Positions 5,390 through 9,874 of a DNA stretch of 9,874 bases are shown one piece after another. Source of the DNA: Patescibacteria group bacterium (lineage in GTDB: Bacteria; Patescibacteriota; Microgenomatia; Levybacterales; UBA12049); NCBI GenBank assembly GCA_023473785.1, contig JAMCYD010000021.1, forward strand, positions 1 to 9,874, in the 5' to 3' direction. Positions within the stretch are counted from its first letter, which is position 1; each line of letters opens with the position of its first letter. Made by a program: the position numbers and the translations under genes. The notes below the pieces were generated by a model. That model made no database searches and was not told the origin of the DNA. It was given only the letters and a program-made list of their open reading frames with translations.

Positions 5390-6322
5390 ATGAAGAAGAA
5401 AAATATCAAATTAAAACACCGATTTTTACCTCTGACGCTTTTATTTCTTTTGTTTGTCTTAGGATTTTTTTACATTAGAAATGCCAGAGAGTTCAAGACA
5501 ACCTATGTAACGCCTGTTGTTTCCTTTAAAGATAAGCCTATACTATCAAGTACGTCTTCGGCTACCTCGACATCTTCCCCCAGTGTAGTTCAAAACAAAG
5601 ACAGTCTTATCCCAAATATCCAGGCGGCCCCAAAAATTACCCAAAACGCGTCAGGTTATTGCTTGAATGTTCCTGTTCTGACTTATCATCATGTACAGCC
5701 GGAGTCTTTGGCAAAACAACTTGGCCAAATTTCAGGGACTGTTGATAATGGATTTTTTGATCAGCAAATGGCTTATTTGGCTTCACACGGATATCATACC
5801 ATTACTGTGGCGGAACTTGTAAATGCACTAAAGAGTCATTCTGCTCTTCCTCCCAAAAGTCTTGCCGTTACCCTGGATGATGGGTATGTTGACGATTATA
5901 GCTATGTATTACCCATAATTAAGAAATATAATATTACTATAAATTTGATGATTGCAACCGGTCTTGTCGGAAACCCCGATTTCATCAGCTGGGATCAGCT
6001 TAGAGAAATGAAAGGAACAGGTTTGGTTTATTTTACTGACCATACATGGTCGCACTATGCAGTCGGCCGCGGGCCGCAAGACAAGATTCAATACGAAATA
6101 ACTACGGGAAAACAACAGCTTGAGCAAAATATCGGGCAGGCAGTTAATATTTTTACCTATCCGTATGGTTCTTTTAGCCCCAATGCGATACAGACACTAC
6201 AGCAGGACGGCTTTATTGGCGCATTTTCTACAATTCCGGGATTCTTGCAGTGTGATTCTTTCATAATGACTCTTCACCGAAACCATGTCGGCAACGCTTC
6301 TCTCTCCGCCTACGGGCTATAA
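5390..6322 (+). CDS. membrane-anchored polysaccharide deacetylase (NodB/CE4 family), 310 aa
   Basis: This is predicted to remove N- or O-acetyl groups from a cell-surface or cell-wall polysaccharide outside the membrane. A basic N-terminus (MKKKNIKLKHR) and one hydrophobic segment (12-29) form a signal anchor without a clear cleavage or lipobox site. A Ser/Thr-rich linker follows (about 52-66). The catalytic domain covers about 90-300. LTYHHV (97-102) precedes motif 1 TLDDG (161-165, with D163/D164 as base and metal ligand). Motif 2 is HTWSH (218-222, metal ligands H218 and H222), motif 3 is FTYPYG (255-260), and the last motif is LHRNH (295-299, H296 the likely acid). All key residues are present, so an active metal-dependent enzyme is expected. 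It is divergent from the regulator gene with overlapping promoters. Confidence 0.9.
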   Translation: MKKKNIKLKHRFLPLTLLFLLFVLGFFYIRNAREFKTTYVTPVVSFKDKPILSSTSSATSTSSPSVVQNKDSLIPNIQAAPKITQNASGYCLNVPVLTYHHVQPESLAKQLGQISGTVDNGFFDQQMAYLASHGYHTITVAELVNALKSHSALPPKSLAVTLDDGYVDDYSYVLPIIKKYNITINLMIATGLVGNPDFISWDQLREMKGTGLVYFTDHTWSHYAVGRGPQDKIQYEITTGKQQLEQNIGQAVNIFTYPYGSFSPNAIQTLQQDGFIGAFSTIPGFLQCDSFIMTLHRNHVGNASLSAYGL

Positions 6323-6350
6323 TTGAGACAGTAAGTTCTTCTTTGTCGTA

Positions 6351-6379
6351 TTGATTTATTTCGGATTTTGTTCTACTTT
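6351..6379 (+). promoter_or_regulatory. probable promoter of the polymerase IV gene
   Basis: TTGATT (6351-6356) and TACTTT (6374-6379) are 17 bp apart. The -10 ends seven bases before the GTG at 6387, so the transcript would be leaderless. A perfect TATAAT also spans the deacetylase stop codon (6318-6323), but it lacks a good -35 and would give a leader of over 50 nt. Confidence 0.5.
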
Positions 6380-6386
6380 ATTTCTA

Positions 6387-7646
6387 GTGGATAAAATTAT
6401 TCTTCACATTGATTTTGACTCGTTTTTCGCAAGCGTTGAGCAGCAATACGATCCAAAATTACGCGGGAGGCCAATCGGTGTTAGTGCAAAAAATGGCAGG
6501 ACCTGCATTATCGCTTCAAGCCGCGAAGCCAAGAAACTCGAAATTAAAACAGGCGCCCGCAGTTTTGAAGCAATAAAAATCTGTCCGGATCTTGTTTTAG
6601 TTCCTGCAGATTTTATCAAATATTATGAGGTTTCTAAAAAATTTTTAAATATCTGCAAGGACTACTCCCCTTTCACTGAGCTTTTTTCAATCGATGAAGT
6701 GTTTATGGATATTACAAAAACTTCTCATCTCTTTGGCGGATCCCACGCTATAGTTTCAAAAATTAAAAAGAGGATTAAGGATACGCTTGGAGAATATATA
6801 ACTGCTTCTTTTGGAATTTCCCACAATAAGCTTTTGGCAAAACTGGCATCAGGGATTGATAAGCCAAACGGAGTCTTTGAAATTAACACCAGTAATCTTT
6901 TAGAAGTCTACAAAAAAGTAAAGCTTACCGATGTCTGCGGCATTGGGGAAAGAATTAAGGATAGATTAAATAAAATCGGCATTTACTCTCTTCTTGATCT
7001 TCGCAAGATTCCGCATCAGGCTTTGGTTTCTGAGTTTGGAAAGTCAGAGGCAGAATTTTTGAAAAATGTTTCATTAGGGCTTGATGCTTCCCATGTAATT
7101 CCCTACACAGAGGCCCCCGAAGTAAAATCTATCGGCAGAAATTATTGTCTGCCTCGAAACGAATATGACAAAAGAAAAATCCTGCAAAATGCTTATGAGC
7201 TATGGGAAGAAGTTTGTATAAAGCTTAGAAGACTTTCTAAGAAAGCAAGGACTCTGGGTTTTGATCTTGGGGGAAATATAGATATTCACAAAAGAAAAAC
7301 TTACAGCTTTTATTTTGATGATTCAAGGGAAATTTTCAACCTATTCAAATCTTTACTTTCGGAAGATAATAATGTTTTTAATCTAAAAAGTTCCTACATA
7401 AGACAAATAAGCGTATGGGTTTGCGGCCTTGAAGACTCTAATAACATTTCCTTATTTCTTTTTGATGAAGATTTCAGAAAAGAAAATGTTCTGAATGCCG
7501 TTGACAAGATAAATGATAAATTTGGAGACCATACTATTAGAAATGGGTTTCTTCTTTATTCAGATAAGCTTACAACAGTTCCCAACGGTTACATGGCAGA
7601 CAGGCACGAAAGAACACAATTAGCCAGAGTTGCAGACGAAGTTTAG
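6387..7646 (+). CDS. dinB: DNA polymerase IV (Y-family translesion polymerase), 419 aa
   Basis: This is a low-fidelity DNA polymerase for copying past damaged bases. The N-terminal VDKIILHIDFDSFFASVEQ carries catalytic D9 and steric-gate F14. SIDEVFMD (101-108) carries D103 and E104. SFGISHNKLLAKLAS (141-155) and KPNG (159-162) follow, then the thumb helix-hairpin-helix CGIGERIKDRLNKIGI (184-199) and the little-finger domain (about 245-350). NISLFLF (353-359) sits where polymerase IV proteins carry the QLSLF-type beta-clamp motif and is followed by NAVDKINDKFG. The protein therefore looks complete. GTG at 6387 is preferred because it aligns with the usual MDKIILHID start; a TTG 12 codons earlier falls in the likely -35. 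There is no Shine-Dalgarno sequence. Its last 27 bases overlap the convergent nuclease gene. Confidence 0.95.
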   Translation: MDKIILHIDFDSFFASVEQQYDPKLRGRPIGVSAKNGRTCIIASSREAKKLEIKTGARSFEAIKICPDLVLVPADFIKYYEVSKKFLNICKDYSPFTELFSIDEVFMDITKTSHLFGGSHAIVSKIKKRIKDTLGEYITASFGISHNKLLAKLASGIDKPNGVFEINTSNLLEVYKKVKLTDVCGIGERIKDRLNKIGIYSLLDLRKIPHQALVSEFGKSEAEFLKNVSLGLDASHVIPYTEAPEVKSIGRNYCLPRNEYDKRKILQNAYELWEEVCIKLRRLSKKARTLGFDLGGNIDIHKRKTYSFYFDDSREIFNLFKSLLSEDNNVFNLKSSYIRQISVWVCGLEDSNNISLFLFDEDFRKENVLNAVDKINDKFGDHTIRNGFLLYSDKLTTVPNGYMADRHERTQLARVADEV

Positions 7647-8432
7647 TTCTTCCTCAAGATTTTTTTTCTTATCATCGGAAATCTCAAGTTCCTTTACTAA
7701 GTTTTTGTTTTGACAAATGGTTTTAGACAAGACGATTCCCTTGTCAAGAAATTGCTGTTTTTGAGACTGTGAAAGAGATTGAAGTGTCGTAATTGGGTGA
7801 AGTTTTGATTTTTCGATAAGATCTCTTAGGCTTTCTCCTTCGGGATAGCTCCAGCTTATGGCTTTCATGTTATTGCACTGTGCGTAGCTTAATCCATCCG
7901 AGGTAATTTTTGTGTTGGTTACAAGCCAAGCTTCTGATAGATTATATTTCTCTTTGACATCATCAAATCTGGATTTAGTATAAAGCGAAACATGGACATC
8001 GGATCTCGTACCTGAACCATTGTGAAATTTACACTCTACCATTATTTTCTTAGAATTTTTTGAAGCTAAAATATCAATTTCATGGGATATGCATTTGCCT
8101 TGAAGAATTTGCCGGACTGAAGTTTCGTATCCTTCAGCTCTTAAAATTTCTGCGACAAAATCTTCAAAGGGGTATCCGGTGGGACCAAGCTCCATCACTG
8201 CTTGCTTTAGACTATATTTAGACTTATTGTATGGGTGGGGAGATGTGCTTAGAAATTCCGTAATATGCTTATAAATTTCCGAAGTTGGTATATTTTCGTA
8301 GAGTTTTGATTTGATATGCGAGATAACTTGTTCCTGAATTTCTCCAGCTATTCCCGCTCGTTTTATAGAATCTCTTACTTTTTCTTCCGAAAAAGGTTCC
8401 ATTTCCCCGGAGGCCTTAACAACAGTTATCAT
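7620..8432 (-). CDS. ATP-cone plus PD-(D/E)XK (Mrr-like) nuclease fusion, 270 aa
   Basis: Two domains can be recognised. Residues 1-85 form an ATP-cone: ITVVKASGEMEPFSEEKVRDSIKRAGI (2-28) is the standard opening and KYSLKQAVMELGPTGYPFE (72-90) its end. ATP-cones bind ATP/dATP and are best known as allosteric sites of ribonucleotide reductases and NrdR. Residues about 86-196 are a restriction-endonuclease-like fold: FEDFVAEILRAEGYETSV, then EID (118-120), then ECK (133-135), giving the D-x(12)-E-x-K active site (D120, E133, K135). The last 75 residues are charged and helical, with QKQQFLDKGI (224-233) resembling a small helical DNA-binding or partner region. No methylase or other restriction subunit lies nearby, so a nucleotide-gated repair or defence nuclease is plausible but unproven. 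Confidence 0.88.
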   Translation of the reverse strand: MITVVKASGEMEPFSEEKVRDSIKRAGIAGEIQEQVISHIKSKLYENIPTSEIYKHITEFLSTSPHPYNKSKYSLKQAVMELGPTGYPFEDFVAEILRAEGYETSVRQILQGKCISHEIDILASKNSKKIMVECKFHNGSGTRSDVHVSLYTKSRFDDVKEKYNLSEAWLVTNTKITSDGLSYAQCNNMKAISWSYPEGESLRDLIEKSKLHPITTLQSLSQSQKQQFLDKGIVLSKTICQNKNLVKELEISDDKKKNLEEELNFVCNSG

Positions 8433-8440
8433 ATATATTT

Positions 8441-8469
8441 ATAGTAGCTTTTTGCCCGTTTTATTACAA
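8441..8469 (-). promoter_or_regulatory. promoter of the ATP-cone nuclease gene
   Basis: On the minus strand TTGTAA (8469-8464) and TACTAT (8446-8441) are 17 bp apart. The -10 ends eight bases before the ATG at 8432, so transcription would start at or next to the start codon. There is no Shine-Dalgarno sequence. Confidence 0.55.
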
Positions 8470-8481
8470 GAGGTGTCCAAT

Positions 8482-8508
8482 TTGACAATTAAGTCAGGAT
8501 GCTTTAAT
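8482..8508 (+). promoter_or_regulatory. candidate promoter of the MFS gene
   Basis: A consensus TTGACA (8482-8487) is followed after 15 bp by TTTAAT (8503-8508), which has TGC in front as an extended -10. The leader would be about 80 nt. It contains a small CCTT-TACT-AAGG hairpin and the palindrome GGATATCC (8566-8573). An alternative -10, TACTAT (8546-8551), would give a shorter leader. Confidence 0.4.
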
Positions 8509-8595
8509 GTATATAGTTATAGCTTTCTTCAATTCCCTGCTAATCTACTATAGACCTTTACTAAGGGATATCCGGAGACAGTAAGAGTTGTTTTT

Positions 8596-9874
8596 ATGGC
8601 GAAGAAATTTGAACAAGAGGAGAAGTATATTATCAGCGAAAGTCAGGAAATTAACATTGGCCAGGCTAAAAATTGGACCGGCAAGTTTCTTGTTGCTTTT
8701 CCAGCCTTTAGGCATAGAAATTATCAGCTTTATTTTCTCGGACAGCTAATTTCCTTAATCGGAACCTGGCTTCAGATTGTTGCTCTTGGATGGCTCGTTG
8801 TTAGTCTGACCAATTCTGCTTTTTGGGTAGGGACTGTTGCTGCGCTTTCTGCACTTCCTGTTTTAATTTTTAGTATTTTCGCAGGAGTAATAGTTGACCG
8901 TTTCAATAAAAAGTATATTCTCTATTTTACTCAAATTTCCTCAATGGTTCTTGCGTTTGCTTTGGGTTTCTTAGTAATTTTTGGAAAAATAAATCTTTTA
9001 GAAATTTCGCTCTTGGCATTTGCCCTGGGTGTCGTTAATGCTATCGATATTCCGGCGCGTCAGTCTTTTGTAATTGAAATGGTCGGAAAAGATGATCTTG
9101 CATCCGCTATCGCACTAAATTCTAGCGTTTTTAATAGTGCCAGAGTAATTGGACCAGGCATTGCGGGAATGCTTATCGCCTCTATTGGTACGGGGGGAAC
9201 TTTTATCGCAAATGGTATTTCCTTTCTTGCCGTTATTGTTGCACTCCTTTTTATAAATGCGCAAAGTACTCTTGCGAAAACTCATTTGCATCCGATAAAA
9301 GCAATAAGCCAGGGAATACATTATTCTTTTACTCATCTAACAATTCGGACCCTTCTTGTTTTTTCCGGGGTTACGTCTATTTTTGGCTGGTCGTACAGTA
9401 CGTTAATGCCCTTGGTGGTACAAAACACATTTCATAAAGATGCCACTGTTCTTGGATATCTTTACTCAGCAACCGGATTAGGTGCTCTTCTTGCCGCTAT
9501 TATTGTCTCCGTTTACTCCAGAAAACTAAGTCCTATGACTTTTATTACGGTTGGGAGTGCAATTTTTTCCTTGTCTATTATAGTTTTTACATTCACTACG
9601 AGTTTCGTGCTGGCCTTGCCGGTTTTATTTATGGCAGGTCTTGGGCTCATAATGCAGTTTTCGATGATAAATACAACGATACAGCATATTGTGCCGGATA
9701 GCATGAGAGGCAGAGTTATGAGTATTTATACGCTGATGTTTTTAGGTATGTCTCCTATCGGTAGTTTCCAAATAGGGCTTATCGCAGAGCATTTAGGAGT
9801 TGCTTTTGCGATGCAGCTTGGAGCATTAATTGTCTTGGTTTATGGAATGTATATATCTTTCAATAGCAAAAAAA
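8596..9874 (+). CDS. MFS exporter, EntS/MFS_3-like, 3' end cut by the window
   Basis: The frame stays open from the ATG at 8596 to the window edge, giving 426 codons, close to the usual 400-430 of the family, so little is missing. A charged cytoplasmic tail (1-35) precedes RNYQLYFLGQLISLIGTWLQ (41-60), the first membrane helix typical of this subgroup. Motif A is seen as GVIVDRFNKK (97-106) between helices 2 and 3. The segment DIPARQSFV (151-159) and then ALNSSVFNSARVIGPGIAG (173-191) is a hallmark of the EntS/MFS_3 group, which exports siderophores, drugs or other small molecules by proton antiport. The substrate is unknown. AAGAG (8583-8587) eight bases before the ATG is a weak ribosome binding site. 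It diverges from the nuclease gene. Confidence 0.9.
   Translation, partial: MAKKFEQEEKYIISESQEINIGQAKNWTGKFLVAFPAFRHRNYQLYFLGQLISLIGTWLQIVALGWLVVSLTNSAFWVGTVAALSALPVLIFSIFAGVIVDRFNKKYILYFTQISSMVLAFALGFLVIFGKINLLEISLLAFALGVVNAIDIPARQSFVIEMVGKDDLASAIALNSSVFNSARVIGPGIAGMLIASIGTGGTFIANGISFLAVIVALLFINAQSTLAKTHLHPIKAISQGIHYSFTHLTIRTLLVFSGVTSIFGWSYSTLMPLVVQNTFHKDATVLGYLYSATGLGALLAAIIVSVYSRKLSPMTFITVGSAIFSLSIIVFTFTTSFVLALPVLFMAGLGLIMQFSMINTTIQHIVPDSMRGRVMSIYTLMFLGMSPIGSFQIGLIAEHLGVAFAMQLGALIVLVYGMYISFNSKK

Noticed and set aside
5311..5409. N-terminal extension of the regulator to 430 aa starting at 5409
   Set aside because: The added 33 residues are hydrophobic and Phe-rich, unlike the start of a receiver domain. 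They run through both divergent promoters into the deacetylase start, whereas the ATG at 5310 has a promoter seven bases upstream.
6351..6386. TTG start giving polymerase IV 12 extra residues
   Set aside because: The GTG at 6387 matches the conserved N-terminus of the family, and the TTG forms part of a likely -35.
9115..9704. Minus-strand frames opposite the MFS gene
   Set aside because: The plus frame reads through this whole region as a recognisable MFS transporter, so these are shadows.
1..9874. CRISPR array, transposon, phage or toxin-antitoxin module
   Set aside because: No regular repeat-spacer pattern, transposase, integrase, terminal inverted repeats or paired small toxin and antitoxin genes were found by eye.

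Overview
The window is a compact, low-GC bacterial chromosome segment with eleven protein genes and three tRNA genes. No phage, transposon or CRISPR structure is visible. Short genes, tight spacing, a stand-alone LUD-domain protein, several unrecognised small or membrane proteins and apparently leaderless genes would fit a reduced-genome lineage such as Candidate Phyla Radiation/Patescibacteria (Microgenomates-like). This placement is inference; nothing here fixes the taxon. TGA ends the regulator gene, which argues against the UGA=Gly code of Gracilibacteria/Absconditabacteria.

Layout. 1-126: tRNA-Gly(TCC) with its promoter. 144-626 (-): hypothetical, probably helical protein of 160 aa. 675-1514 (-): polytopic membrane protein with two similar halves. 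1550-2456 (-): a two-gene operon, ArsR-type regulator then LUD-domain (LutC-like) protein. 2574-2804 (+): 76-aa basic protein. 2861-3027 (+): tRNA-Arg(TCT) and tRNA-His(GTG). 3119-4021 (+): AEC-family permease. 4117-5310 (-): an unusual regulator with a degenerate receiver domain and two OmpR/PhoB-type winged helices. 5390-6322 (+): membrane-anchored polysaccharide deacetylase, divergent from the regulator. 6387-7646 (+): DNA polymerase IV. 7620-8432 (-): ATP-cone plus PD-(D/E)XK nuclease, overlapping the polymerase gene tail to tail. 8596 to the window edge (+): MFS exporter, its 3' end cut by the window.

How the genes may work together. The regulator and the deacetylase share overlapping divergent promoters around a perfect 13-bp dyad at 5338-5350, so autoregulation plus control of a cell-wall or surface glycan enzyme is a reasonable hypothesis. 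ArsR and LUD are a cotranscribed regulator/effector pair. Polymerase IV and the ATP-cone nuclease both act on DNA but are convergent, so they are not one operon.

The most striking window-wide pattern is promoter architecture. Seven protein genes have a -10 hexamer (often an extended TGn -10) ending only 6 to 11 bases before the start codon, with no Shine-Dalgarno sequence, so transcription would begin at or within a few bases of the start codon. The two less ordinary proteins are the tandem winged-helix pseudo-response regulator and the ATP-cone nuclease. I see no complete multi-gene defence system.
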